Assembly (NCBI RefSeq): GCF_016920785.2
Contig: NW_024609958.1
Location: forward strand, 186,001 to 250,000
Source of the DNA: Ixodes scapularis
Taxonomy: Eukaryota; Arthropoda; Arachnida; Ixodida; Ixodidae
DNA length: 64,000 bases
Direction of reading: 5' to 3'
Shown here: positions 1-10,215 of the stretch, piece after piece
How positions within the stretch are numbered: the first letter of the stretch is position 1
How the letters are laid out: each line of letters begins with the position of its first letter
The notes under the pieces: generated by a model
Databases searched by the model: none
What the model was told of the DNA's origin: nothing
Seen by the model: the letters and a program-made list of their open reading frames with translations, nothing else
Program-made: the position numbers and the translations under genes

Positions 1-166
1 ATGCGCGCCCTTTTTCTTTGTACTCTTTCCTCCTTCCGTTCTCTCCTCCTCCCTTCCTCCTCTGCTCCCCGGTCTCCCCTTCCGCCTCCTCCCCTTCTCC
101 GCTCCTTTTCCTCCTCCTCTCCTCCGGCTCCTCTGTAACTTCCCCTACTTCTCCGCACTTGACGCC
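1..166. repeat. Polypyrimidine low-complexity tract
   Basis: The + strand is almost entirely C and T in short CTCC/TTCC runs. Open frames here are low-complexity Ser/Pro/Leu strings with no family resemblance. No gene is called. Confidence 0.7.
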
Positions 167-505
167 AATTTTTCCGCTAAATTTAGCAGAGAAACTGAAT
201 TGGTTAGTAGGTGACGTGACAGGAGGTCATGGGACGTCATTTTCCCCGCTAAATTTAGCAGAAAAACTGAATTGATTTTGAGGTCACGTGACGTCAATTC
301 TTCGGATAAATTTGGCGGGGAATTGAATTGCTGTTGAGGCCACGTCACGCCAATTTTCCCGCGTTAATCTAAGCGGAGAAACTGAATTTGTTTATAGGTG
401 ACGTGACACCAAGTGGTCTGACGTCATTTTCCCCGCTAAATTAAGCAGGGAATTGAATTGTTGTTTAGGTCACGTGACTTCGATTTTCCTGCTACGTTTA
501 GCGTG
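167..505. repeat. Minisatellite of about six diverged units
   Basis: Units of roughly 55-75 bp recur near 172, 246, 302, 358, 432 and 487. Each has a CCGCTAAATTTAGC-like core, then GAATTG, then GTCACGTGAC or GTGACGTGAC and CGTCA. The core and the CACGTG motif are themselves short palindromes. The units are clearly diverged, so the array is old. It could be a decayed transposon end or a true minisatellite. Confidence 0.75.
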
Positions 506-1069
506 GTAACGCCAAAGCCGCGAAACTCGGAAACGGGCGCGTAAGACCTGCGAAAAGGTTTTGGTACAGTGCATTAACTTTTCTTTCGTCAATCATTTGG
601 TACAGACCCTTTTGCGGTTTACAAGCATGAACTGCAACTTGCGTCCCAAGTGACTTCCGGTCGCACAGTCTTTGCAAGCCTTTTGAGCTTACTAATGTCA
701 CCAGTGCTAGAAAGCAAAAATGGTACACGGACAATGAACGTGGAGATTTAACGCGGGCCTTTGGCTGTACAATATTACATCTTGGAGGAGGCAAGTTGGT
801 TTACAAGAAAACTCGAAAGATTTTAACAGATCTCGCCCTCCTTCGTTCTTGTGGAAAATTCATGGTTAAATGTTTCATCTGCATTTCAATCAATGGTCTA
901 AAGGTGGCTTCGTTGCTATGGCAAGTCGTCGCTCATTCTAAAGTCGAGGCTTGGGCTAGTTGGTGCGACATACTTCGGGATTGAAAACAGCGCGAACGAC
1001 GAAGGACCAGGCGAAGAAGTAACACTGACGCAGATCTCGAGATGAGGGCGAAGCGTCCTCATCCCGAAG
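506..1069. other. No recognisable gene
   Basis: The longest open frame is on the minus strand (498-794, about 98 codons). It has no motif I recognise and nothing resembling splice signals or a promoter around it. Confidence 0.5.
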
Positions 1070-1485
1070 TTTCGTGTTTGTCGGTTTCTTTTGGACCCCT
1101 CGCTCCAGGGTTTCCAAGTCAACAAATATCATGGCACCAATTTATGTTTCTCGCAGAATAAATAAACAAAGAAATCTACAGAAACTTTTTGCGAGCACTG
1201 GCGCTTTAAAAAGTCGTTTTTTACTCCAAACAATTACTGATTGGAACGTGCTCCCTTAACCAATTTTAGATCTTTTGATCGTTGGTTTTCTTTTTCTTTT
1301 CTTTTTTTTTAATTATGTTATTGTAGTGTGTTTTGAATGTTTACTTTTGAGTGTTTGTCTTCTTCAATTTCATCATTTTCAATTTGCTGTTTTTTGTGTT
1401 TTTTCACAATTTCTGTTCCCCTCCCTCCCGTCCCCGTAAGGCCCATGTCGGTAGAAATAAATATATAAGTAAATAATACTGAGTA
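1070..1485 (+). mobile_element. LINE 3' end remnant (CR1/RTE-like C-terminus plus 3' UTR)
   Basis: The frame ending at 1259 has a basic stretch followed by RFLLQTITDWNVLP and a stop. A terminal R(T/Q)TI-x-WN-x-LP motif is typical of the extreme C-terminus of CR1-like and related LINE reverse transcriptase polyproteins. The T-rich segment to about 1480 reads as a 3' UTR ending in an AATAAATATATAAGTAAATAA-type tail. Everything upstream (endonuclease, RT) is missing, consistent with 5' truncation during target-primed insertion. The clade is inferred from the terminal motif only. Confidence 0.6.
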
Positions 1486-1905
1486 TAATTCCCTTCCCAT
1501 CCCACTCCGGAGTCGCGAAAGTGCGGACTGATTCGGGAATCATTCCGACTCTGGAGTGACCAATCCATAACAGTGTTGTTCAGCCCAACACTACAAGAGA
1601 TTAGCACAAACGAGCGATTGTCACCCCGGTGAAAGGGTGAAAACGTTATTAAGGCCTTCAAAGTCAAGCTTTCTGTGCGATATGCAAAAAAAACAAAAAA
1701 ACTTATGTTTTTTTTAAGATGAATTTTCGATATAGCTTGAAATAACGTAACAGCATTATACGATTACCACCAAGATAACTATTACCTTAATTAATTTAAA
1801 TGCTGCAAAAATATTATGGGAAAGATTGACTATTTAAGGTTTTACAATGTGAAAAAGGTTAAATATCAAGAAAAGAGTCAAAGTACAGGCTAGCTGGTGG
1901 AAGTC
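1486..1905. other. No recognisable gene
   Basis: AT-rich sequence with homopolymer A and T runs. No coding motif or RNA gene is seen. Confidence 0.5.
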
Positions 1906-2563
1906 AACCATTTCGTCGTTTACCCTAATGCAGCAAATTAGGAGTTGGCTAAGCATCTGGAGGAGTGTAGAAACTGCACAACGGATTGGTCTGGAACGGA
2001 TGTAGTTGTTAAGGAAAGCAACGATGTTAAAAGGGTGGTAAGAGAAACAATTAGGATTAGATCGTTGGGAAATTGCAGTAGTCAACCTTCCATGCAATAG
2101 GGAACCGCTGCAAGCAATTTTTACAGTCTTAAGTGTTTTTTTTTAGTCATCCTGAAAGGCTTCTTTGGTGTGTATTGTCTGTGGTGTGTATTGGTGTGTA
2201 TTGTCTGTTTTCTATTATTTTGGAGGTGACCAGTTTTGAGTGGGATGTTGTTGTGGGCTGTTGTCCTCTTTATTGTGAGGACACAAAAGAGTTGGTTGAA
2301 GCTTTGTGAGGCATATCTTCTGCTAGAACCTTTTCACTTGGAAACGTTGGGAGTGTCCGCTTCTTTTGTGATAGAGTGGAACCTGTAAAGTCACGGTGCA
2401 AAGGACAAGTCGTATGTGATTGGTTGTTGACGACGAGAACAAACTATATAAGAGGAAGTTGTTGAAATAAACGTGTAGCTGAGTTTGAGACCTGTCTGTT
2501 TTTTCTGTTACTTCTGCTCTTCGAAAAAAAAAAACCAGTCTCAGGGTAAACGACGAAATGGTT
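1906..2563. mobile_element. Non-autonomous element with perfect 21-bp terminal inverted repeats
   Basis: Positions 1906-1926 begin AACCATTTCGTCG and are exactly reverse-complementary to 2543-2563. The 658-bp unit has no transposase frame. Its right half carries TATATAAG at 2445-2452 and AATAAA at 2466-2471, an arrangement also seen in LTRs, so a retroelement promoter captured between inverted repeats is possible. No clear target duplication is visible outside the repeats. The superfamily is not assigned. Confidence 0.5.
2445..2471 (+). promoter_or_regulatory. TATA box followed by AATAAA (LTR-like arrangement)
   Basis: TATATAAG is followed 14 bp later by AATAAA, and a T-rich segment lies downstream. 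TATA and polyadenylation signals this close together resemble the U3/R region of a compact LTR. No second LTR or pol sequence is adjacent, so this is only a candidate. Confidence 0.3.
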
Positions 2564-2587
2564 AAATATCACTTTTAAAGTACAAAT

Positions 2588-2792
2588 CGCGACACTGTTA
2601 GCGCGAACACGACATTGGCGCATTTTTGCATTGTACTTTTAAATAGCATTTGCGAGCACAAAAGTTTATCGCTTATATTATAGAACTAAGTGAGCTCTTT
2701 CCGTAACAATATTAACTTGGATGACATCCCTTCGTTTCAAAGAGAAAAACTGGAAAAACCGGGGATCGCTTGTTCGCGCTAACAGTGTCGCG
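2588..2792. mobile_element. Foldback element with 21-bp arms
   Basis: CGCGACACTGTTAGCGCGAA at 2588 (arm to 2608) is matched in reverse complement at 2772-2792. The loop is AT-rich and non-coding. Further weak complementarity outside the arms (TTTTAAAG at 2574 versus CTTTAAAAG at 2811) suggests the element reaches about 2574-2819. Confidence 0.6.
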
Positions 2793-2994
2793 CTCTGTAC
2801 GTATTACTGCCTTTAAAAGAACAAAAAAAAAAACTGCTGGTGGATGTTGGGGAATAAACTAGAAGAATTAACAGGCGTGTAATTATTTCGTAAGTGGCTA
2901 TACCTACTTCGTAAGCTATGTGTAATTATCTGCAAGTTTTAACACACGCACACCTTTCAACTGGAAACCAGCATCATAAAAAAGTATAATACTA

Positions 2995-3733
2995 CAGGGT
3001 GAAACAAGGAGACGGCAGGCTCTTTAAATCGACCGGAAAATTCGGTTTCTTAACCTCTCGCGCTACGACTTTGTGCAGCGTTGCCCACAAATGGTGCATT
3101 TTTTTTTTTTTTTTGTAAAATTTGCGAAGGGCGAATTTACCTGAGGAAAAAGTAAAGAAAGAAGAAGGCTTAGCTCCCACGGAAACGCAGCGACGCCACC
3201 GGTCTGCAAACAACACGGCTCCGTTTCGCACGGGAGACAAGAGATGGCGCAGCAAACGCCGCCAACGAACGAGCATACGGCGCCGAGAGCAGGCCTTTTT
3301 AGCAGGCGATATTTTCGACTCAAAAGCGGCGCGCGTTCCGCAGGCGGCGACAGTCGCAGAAACAAAAAAGACAGGCACGGTAACAGCAAGGAACTGCAGT
3401 TCCTTGTCTGCTAAATACGCCGGCTCTCGGCGTCGTATGCTCGTTCGTTGGCGGCAGTTGGCGTCGCGACCGCTTGCGCCATCTCTTGTCTCCCGTGCGA
3501 AACGGCGCAATGTTGTTTGCAGACCGGTGGCGTCGCTGCGTTTCCATAGGAGCTAAGCCTTTTTCTTTCTTTACTTTTTCTTCAGGTAAATTCGCTCTTC
3601 GCAAATTTTACAAAAAAAAAAAAAAAAAAAGCACCATCTGAGGGCAACGCTGCACAAAGTCGTAGCGCGATAGGTTAAGAAACCGAATTTTCTGGTCTAT
3701 TTAAAGAGCCTGGCGTCTCCTTGTTTCACCCTG
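2995..3733. mobile_element. 739-bp near-complete palindromic (foldback) transposon
   Basis: The element starts CAGGGTGAAACAAGGAGACG and ends with its reverse complement. TA dinucleotides at 2993-2994 and 3734-3735 fit a TA target duplication (Tc1/mariner-type). Complementarity continues inward for about 360 bp per arm to a centre near 3386-3405 (CAAGGAACTGCAGTTCCTTG). Short frames on both strands encode the same basic peptide because the arms mirror each other, so they are not taken as genes. Each arm ends its coding-like part at an A or T run before the outer portion. Confidence 0.85.
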
Positions 3734-3738
3734 TATAT

Positions 3739-4168
3739 TGCCGCGAGCGCAGCTGACTAAGCAGGCAGCGCGCTCGTGGCCTGGCGGTTATCGCGCGTGC
3801 CTTCCACGCAGAGAGCCAGGGTTCGATTCATGGCCGCGGGTACGCATTTTTGTTGACTCTAATGTATAACGTTCCGGTAAACTCGAGAACCGTGTTGGGG
3901 CTGATTCGAGGTTAGAATGTTCTGCACGCCGAACCTTCCACGCCGATTGTTCCAGAAACCCACGCGTGTACAAAAGGGGCTCCGCGTGGCCAGCCGGACT
4001 CAATCTCGGCCCAGCGCTTGGTCGTGCGGTTTCGCCGACATCGACGCCCACGACGCTCTGCTGTTTTCTTCTGTTCCCTTTTGTTTTGTTTGTTTTGGGC
4101 ACAACTTCGCTCCATTAAAAGTTTAGTTTCTTCAGTTATCATCGCCTCATCAATTGTCATTCGTGACG
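3739..4168 (+). mobile_element. Solo Ty3/gypsy LTR with tRNA-like 5' end
   Basis: The unit starts TGCCGCGAGC and ends ATTCGTGACG. It is flanked by ATAT at 3735-3738 and 4169-4172, a 4-bp target duplication. The 3' half, from AATGTTCTGCACGCCGAA onward to TGTCATTCGTGAC, matches the LTRs of the full gypsy element at 27191-27602 and 37821-38213. The 5' part holds an A-box-like TGGCCTGGCGG (3777-3787) and a B-box-like GGTTCGATTCA (3820-3830). The terminal base is mutated (CG in place of CA). It is more diverged than the other copies. Confidence 0.85.
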
Positions 4169-4176
4169 ATATTACG

Positions 4177-4357
4177 CTATAGTCCGTTGCAACCTAAGAA
4201 CGAAGGGCGAGGGTAAGATGGGCAGGGGAGGAGGAAGCAGACGGAACGCTAAAGAGAGAAGGAGGTTTCCCCCTCTCTTCTCTAGCGTTCCGTCTGCTTC
4301 CTCCTCCCCTGCCCATCTTACCCTCGCCCTTCGTTCTTAGGTTGCAACGGAATATAG
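4177..4357. mobile_element. 181-bp hairpin element with arms of about 86 bp
   Basis: The left arm CTATAGTCCGTTGCAACC onward is reverse-complementary to the right arm, which ends GGTTGCAACGGAATATAG. Only a few mismatches and a short loop near 4266 separate them. There is no coding potential. It lies 8 bp downstream of the solo LTR boundary. A TA target duplication is possible at the edges but not certain. Confidence 0.8.
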
Positions 4358-5173
4358 TAACAAATAAATATTTCGAGTACTGAAACTGAATAAGTTCTTT
4401 GCTCCAGCTGTGCATGTGCTCTCCCATTCCGACCTTTGTCATCTGGCGGGTGTGTAAATCGTCCATTAGGAAGTTGAAACAAATATACTTGGAAACGTCT
4501 ACACAGTTAGAATGCTGTCATAAGACTGCATTCTAACTGTATTTCCGCACATATTCGGCATTTTATTTTGTTTTCACATGCACTTTGTATTTTTGGCTAC
4601 GCGGGCTCGGAATTTGAATATTGAAATGTTTAAAATGTTGAAACTTGCTTTAAGATATTTAAGTTTTTTTAATAATATTGATTACTCAGAGAACAATTAA
4701 ATTGCCGCAATCGTATTTTCCACCCGTTTAAGATAACTCTGATATGGTTTGGAGCAAGTGTGAAAATATGCACACATATCTATTTTGATAGTTTTTTTTT
4801 TTATTTGTGTGCAACCAAGGGCTTGTGTATGTTTACTATTGACACCATCATAAACTGTGCCACGAAGAGGCGATTTTATGTTAATTCGTAGTGATCCCCA
4901 TCACTTCACGCATCGGCAGCAGAAAAGCATTAGCTCAGGTTAATACGCAACTTGCTCTTCTTCATGCCCAGTGCTTACAAGACATTGCAAAACATACGAC
5001 AAGACACTACATCAATTTTTTTTCTAACTAGACGTTGGCGCGATATACTATTCCCACATGAGCAGATTATTCTGGAAAGTATGCAAATTCTAAATTTTGT
5101 ATGTAGAAAGCCGAAACTATCGAAGTGTAATTAATATTTATTTTAATGGTGAACCGGTGCAAGCTTGCTAGGC
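4358..5173. other. AT-rich sequence without recognisable gene
   Basis: No coding motif was found. A small perfect hairpin lies at 4503-4515 paired with 4528-4540 (ACAGTTAGAATGC arms). T runs occur near 4793. Nothing else could be assigned. Confidence 0.5.
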
Positions 5174-5381
5174 GGAGCGCAAGTTCGTCTGCTTCTGTAG
5201 GAGGGGTCGCAGTGACGTCAGAACGCCGAGCTCTCATTGGTCCCGATTGGAAGGATAGTGGGTAGACGTCGAGGCAGCTGGCATTGAGGCCTACCCACTA
5301 TCCCTCCATCAGAGCCAACCAGAGCTCGGCGCTCTGAATTCAGTGCAATTCTAGCGCAAGAAGCAGACGAACTTGCGCTCC
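5174..5381. mobile_element. Foldback MITE
   Basis: GGAGCGCAAGTTCGTCTGCT at the left edge is reverse-complementary to the right edge at 5360-5381. Nested complementarity continues inside, for example GATAGTGGGTAG against CTACCCACTATC and CCGAGCTCT against AGAGCTCGG. It is non-coding. No clear target duplication is visible. Confidence 0.75.
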
Positions 5382-5447
5382 TGAGAACTTCAAAAATCCT
5401 GGGGTGGTCAAGTTTTGAGCATATTTTTATCCCTACGCAGCCAAGGC

Positions 5448-5829
5448 CAGGGTGTAAGATAGACAGGTGAGGAAACGGCCCATAGAAACCTACCGCGGCG
5501 CCGTGACCGGATTGTGTACTCGTCTGCTTGCGGGTACCCCCGATTTGCGACAGATGGCGCTGCGGCGAGAAGAAAAAAAATTGGAATCGAATTTGCATGG
5601 AACTTTATGGGAGAGTGCGCAAAATAGACCGAGAGCACGACAGTCCTCCATCGATAATCCACGAGAAACCTTCTCCGTCAGTTTAGCCGGTCGCGAAAGG
5701 TCGCCCACCCGGAGTGAGAGTTCGCGGTGCTCCACATAGATGGCGCCACAGAAAAAGAGAAAACCGAGGGGGACACAATCCGGTCGCTCATTTGGCTCTC
5801 GTTTCCCCACCTGTCTATCTTACACCCTG
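5448..5829. mobile_element. hAT-type MITE with exact 8-bp target duplication
   Basis: The terminal inverted repeats run CAGGGTGTAAGATAGACAGG inward from both ends. GCCAAGGC occurs immediately outside on both sides (5440-5447 and 5830-5837). An 8-bp duplication with CAGGG termini is characteristic of hAT transposons. The 382-bp interior has no transposase frame. The same CAGGGTG start at 2995 and 49234 sits next to TA duplications, so the shared heptamer does not mean shared ancestry. Confidence 0.85.
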
Positions 5830-5910
5830 GCCAAGGCTCTAGCGTGGCAGCTGAGTGACTAGATTTAGTGGAAAAAGAGAAATTTGAATTTCAGTGGGAA
5901 AATAGCATCC

Positions 5911-6103
5911 GCCCTACCGACAAATTCGGTAGAACTTTTCACTATCCGGATTATGGAACAGGAAATTTGTTTCTGGAAAGCTGAAATCCGAATTGCAGAC
6001 AAAGGAATAATTTCTGAAAACCTAGAATCCAGATAGAATTCAGATAGATTTCCGGTTCCATAATCCGGATAGCAAAAAGTTATACTGGGTTTTTCGGTAG
6101 GGC
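5911..6103. mobile_element. 193-bp foldback element
   Basis: GCCCTACCGA at the left end pairs with TCGGTAGGGC at the right. Farther in, TATCCGGATTATGGAAC pairs with GTTCCATAATCCGGATA. It is non-coding and abuts a gypsy integrase fragment. Confidence 0.75.
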
Positions 6104-6400
6104 GACGGAGTCCTCGAATACATGAAATTAAATAGCGCCGCTGGGTCTCCTAGCGTCTGTAGGGTTTTATTCGTGTGACATGGTTTTATTCGTGTGACAT
6201 GAACGACGTCGGGATTGCGAGCTCGGCCGTTTTTTGGTGGGTTGAGGAGCTGGACGAGGTAGTTGACAAGTACCGTCTGTTGGACGACGCAGTAGGTCCC
6301 ATGCAGCGTGGTAGAAATTTTTGGCATAAACCAGCCTTGAGAAGGGGAAAAGCGACGAGGATATCGTCTCCAGTGGAGTGGGGTAGTTGACGGTGCGATT
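6104..6400 (-). pseudogene. Ty3/gypsy integrase C-terminal fragment
   Basis: On the minus strand a frame reads GTYCVVQQT, then VNYLV, then PDVVHVTRIKPCH. This resembles the GPY/F-like module and the conserved VVHVxRLKPY ending of Ty3/gypsy integrases. The upstream catalytic core is absent. A 19-bp direct duplication (TTTTATTCGTGTGACATG) at about 6166-6200 extends the tail. The family differs from that of the full element at 27-38 kb. Confidence 0.55.
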
Positions 6401-8329
6401 AGCTTTGTCGTGGCGTAGTTTTGATTTCCGCTGTTGCTCAAATGTGCGAAAGTGCAGTATGAAAATATGACGGAAAGTACGTATATTTACAGTTTTGAAT
6501 CTTAGCATTAAGGAAGGATGGTAGATAAAATTGACAATAGGAAAAAAAGCTATCTGTTAATTTGCTATTTAAATATACTACTGTTTTTATATACTACGTG
6601 GCGCGCTGGGATGAGCGCTAGAAGTTTTCGAGATGGCCACAGCGTAGCTCCATACACTTAACACCTGCTGCAAGTTGCTACTTTGACTGCATTCAAGTTG
6701 ATCGAAACGCGACTTCTCTGCCCCTGAGGCACTTCTTCCATCTGAATGAATATCCCCTCTACAGAGATTGATTCAAGACGACAATTGCAGCCGCACACGA
6801 ACAGCACAAATAGAAAAACAAACACAGCAGTAGAAATACTGGCTACGATATGCCGTGGGGGGAAACAAACACATGGCTTGAAACCGCGTAAAAGCGCCTT
6901 TTTTTTTTCTTTTTTTTTTTTTTTTGGCTTTCAAATATTTACGGCATGAGCGTTTACTTTTTACAAAGAGATTCATCCCCTAAGCCGTTCGAAATACTCT
7001 CAGAGGTATGACATTGCTGGGAAAAAATCAATATGCTGGGAATATTTTTTATTGCTTAGGTGGTCGCCGAGAAATTCTGTACGTTCAAAACGATCAGTAT
7101 AAAAGACGGAAACGCAGTGATGGGGTTAGTGTGCTATTGTTTGCGCTCAATGTATATGATTAGCTGATACTTGTAGTATGCGTAATTTATTTATATGTGT
7201 TTATATATATAATAAAGGTTCCCGAAGATCCCGAAGATCCCGAAGCGCAATGGCGGCGTGCAACTAGCCGCACACTCTAAAAAAAAAAGCAGGAGAAAGG
7301 CAAAAGTAGCGACTGTTCCTCCTTGTCTTAGACGTGTTTCCCAGAGAAGGGAGGAACGGAGGTTAAGGCTAAGTTAAGAAGAACGGGTCGTGTTCCTTCT
7401 TGTTCAATTAGCGTAGGGAAAGAACATCGCACCACTTCTCAAGTGGTCAAAGGTTTAATCCCTGGGAAAAGCGGAGTATTTTTTTAAGTTTATTTTTATT
7501 CTATTATTACCACAAGAATAAACCCAGACCGATTGAAAAAAGTTTAAGTCTTCATTATCCACTGACAAGCTTCCTCAGCACGCTGTTTGATAAGCAACAT
7601 TTGGGCACCCAGGTTTGATCTAAGCCGTTTACGCAGGGTCCAAGACGACGAGGTCTGTGGTTCAGTCGTTTCTTTTGCCGTGGCGTTTTCGACATTCATG
7701 AAGAAAAAAGAGTAAACAATCTGTCATAAACAGCTAAGCTTCGAAACGATGCCGACACTGCTGCGTTGGAGCGATTGCGGCTGCGTTCAGCGCGATAGCG
7801 ACGGGATTCGGGCCTTGGCCACTTCGGCCACATGTCGTGTCTTGGCTGTCTCGGCCGCCTCTACTGTTGGGCCCTGACTCTGGCTGCGACCACTGCAACC
7901 GACGGTGCAAAGACTACAACGCTCTGACGCTATGAGGACTGCAAGCTAGTTGTGGCCCTTTGAGGTCCCTTGTTCTCGCGACCGATGTGCAGCGATTGTG
8001 ATGTGTGGTTTATCTGAGCGTCTTCTGTGCAACGTTCGGTTTTGTCATCCCTTACGGTTTGTCAACCAACTATCACCTGAATTATATGTTTCCGGAGACG
8101 CGAACGGTCGCCGACGTTCTCTGTGTGCATGGGCACCCGTTCGTTCTTGTTACCCCTTATCATGTCAACCGACCATCATATCAATGTTGTGTTCCTGTAG
8201 CTGCAAATGACATTTCTGCTGTTGTGAACGAATTCGAGAACGGTCATCGATGTCCGATGTATGCAAGGGCGCCCGGAGGTGGAGGTGCCAGGCGGGGTTG
8301 GAGGAAGTTGCAGCGTTCTACTTCTGGGT
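6401..8329. other. About 1.9 kb with no recognised gene
   Basis: The region contains A/T homopolymer runs (6901-6925, 7279-7288) and a short tandem repeat CCCGAAGAT near 7220. Two overlapping open frames at 7950-8331 (86 and 108 codons) have no familiar motif. I cannot assign it. Confidence 0.45.
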
Positions 8330-8425
8330 AGGGTGACCACCCGTCCCGCGACTCGCGGGACTGTCCCGCCTTGAGGACTCGTGTCCCGCGTCCCGCGAGA
8401 AATTTCTAAATCTTCAAAATGTCCC
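8330..8425. repeat. CCCGCGGGAC-rich possible transposon terminus
   Basis: The stretch begins TAGGGTGACCACCCGTCCCG and repeats short GTCCCGC/GCGGGAC words. TAGGGTGACCA-type starts resemble hAT termini, but no matching right end or target duplication was found. This is a weak assignment. Confidence 0.3.
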
Positions 8426-9076
8426 GCATTTCACGCTCTCGTAAAATTCTTTCTGCAACTCATGGTGCTGCGGAACAGCGGGGCACGGGGAGGCGCGGAG
8501 GTCACTGGAAACCGTGTGAATCGCAACGGTACGCCATTTTCTATCCAAGCCTTGCGGGAAGCGACCGTCGTTCTTGCAGGAGACCCGACGCGCATGCTCC
8601 GTTGTGCCTCTCCACTTAGTAGCAAAATATTGTAAGAGAAAATTGCTCGTTTATTGTCATTATTTTCATATCGCTGTATGAACGCGAAAGGGTCGCCGTG
8701 GATTTTTTTTTAAGACAGGGCAAAAAGAAAGAGAACATAATGTTAAAATTTTGTGTAGGACCATGTTGATAAAAGTAAGCGCTGACATAAAACACAAACC
8801 CAAAAAAGATTCACTGTTTCTTAATTTAATTTGATGCACTCAGTGCTGCTGCAGTTGATTTTTATACTTTCAACTTCGAAACATTTAATAACGTATTTGG
8901 CACAACAAATATACCACTAGGAGTGCAAACTATGTTAGCTTAATTGCTGCAATACAAATTGCAAGTGTATAAACAGCACAGGATATTAAATGTGTTAACA
9001 GAGCCTTGGTTCGTGGTGTGCGTGTTCATAAATTTCCTCTACCTCCCTCAATCCCTTCCCCCCCCCCCCCCCCTCC
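8426..9076. other. No recognisable gene; ends in a poly-C run
   Basis: Only short frames without motifs are seen. A cytosine tract of about 14-18 bases lies at 9058-9079, directly at the start of the tandem duplication. Confidence 0.5.
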
Positions 9077-9597
9077 CCCGAGTGAACGATCGCAAAAGAG
9101 AGCGACAGAACACGAGAGAAAGAAAGCAACGTTGCCATGGTAAACACGAAGAGTGAAAACTCTCAGCAATATAAACAGTGATAATTTAACGTTGTAAACT
9201 AAATCATGAGCTATTCTAACGCTTATAAAAAGCAATAAAGTCATTACGCTGCATTAACTTCCCTTCTGTCGAAATCTCGGAAATCTGGTGGTTGCGCAGT
9301 TTCGTATTCCTCAACCGCGCCCAGCCGCGCCCCACCAGCGAAGCCGGGTATATGGTTTAGTTTAGCGTTAACGCGAGGCCGTACATCTGCGCGCTATGCA
9401 AAAAGAAACCTTCGAAAAGAACGCGAGTATCTTTCCACCGGTAAGTTCGTGAATTGTTGAAGTTCACGAAACTGCTCTGATGATGTAACCGTGTTTGGGA
9501 CCCGAGGGTCTGCCTGCATGATCCGCCGCTTGCGGCAGCCAGAATGTATGGGAAAATGGCGGACCTTTTCCTCTAGATTTAGTATATGATCTCTATG
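9077..9597. repeat. Tandem duplication, copy 1
   Basis: From CCGAGTGAACGATCGC to GATCTCTATG this block is matched almost base for base by 9693-10215, at an offset of 616 bp. Differences are scattered substitutions and small indels, such as GCAACGTTGCC versus GCAACTTGCC. No coding frame is conserved beyond chance. Confidence 0.9.
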
Positions 9598-9692
9598 CTT
9601 GCCTCCGAACGGAGTGATTCAAGTCGGAGTCACCCAGGGGATTAAAGGTGGGTGAGGAGGAGTGGCAAATCCCGCGCGCCGACACCCGGGGT

Positions 9693-10215
9693 CCCGAGTG
9701 AACGATCGCAAAAGAGAGCGACAGAACACGAGAGAAAAAAAGCAACTTGCCATGGTAAACGCGAAGAGTGAAAACTCTCAGCAATATAAACAGTGATAAT
9801 TTCACGTTGTAAACTAAATTCTGAGCTATTCTAACGCTTATAAAAAGCAATAAAGTCATTACGCTGCATTAACTTCCCTTCTGTCGAAATCTCGGAAATC
9901 TGGTGGTTGCGCAGTTTCGTATTCCTCAACCGCGCCCATCGGCGCCTCACCGGCGAAGCCGGGTGTATGGTTTAGTTTGGCGTTAACGCGAGGCCGTACA
10001 TCTGCGCGCTATGCAAAAACAAAGCTTCGAAAGGAACGCGAATATCTTTCCACCGGTAAGTTCGTGGATTGTTGAAGTACACGAAACTGCTCTGATGATG
10101 TAACCGTGTTTGGGACCCCGAGGGTCTGCCTGCATGATCCGCCGCTTGCGGCAGCCAGAATGTATGGGAAAATGGCGGACCTTTTCCTCTAGAGTTAGTA
10201 TGTATGATCTCTATG
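9693..10215. repeat. Tandem duplication, copy 2
   Basis: This is the second copy of the 9077-9597 block. The 95-bp spacer (9598-9692) is not shared. The block holds AAAATGGCGGACC and TGGCGTTAACGCGAGG words and looks like non-coding or regulatory DNA. The high similarity implies a recent duplication. Confidence 0.9.

Noticed and set aside
3122..3604. Two open frames on opposite strands with almost the same basic peptide
   Set aside because: They are mirror images created by the palindrome at 2995-3733 and not independent genes.
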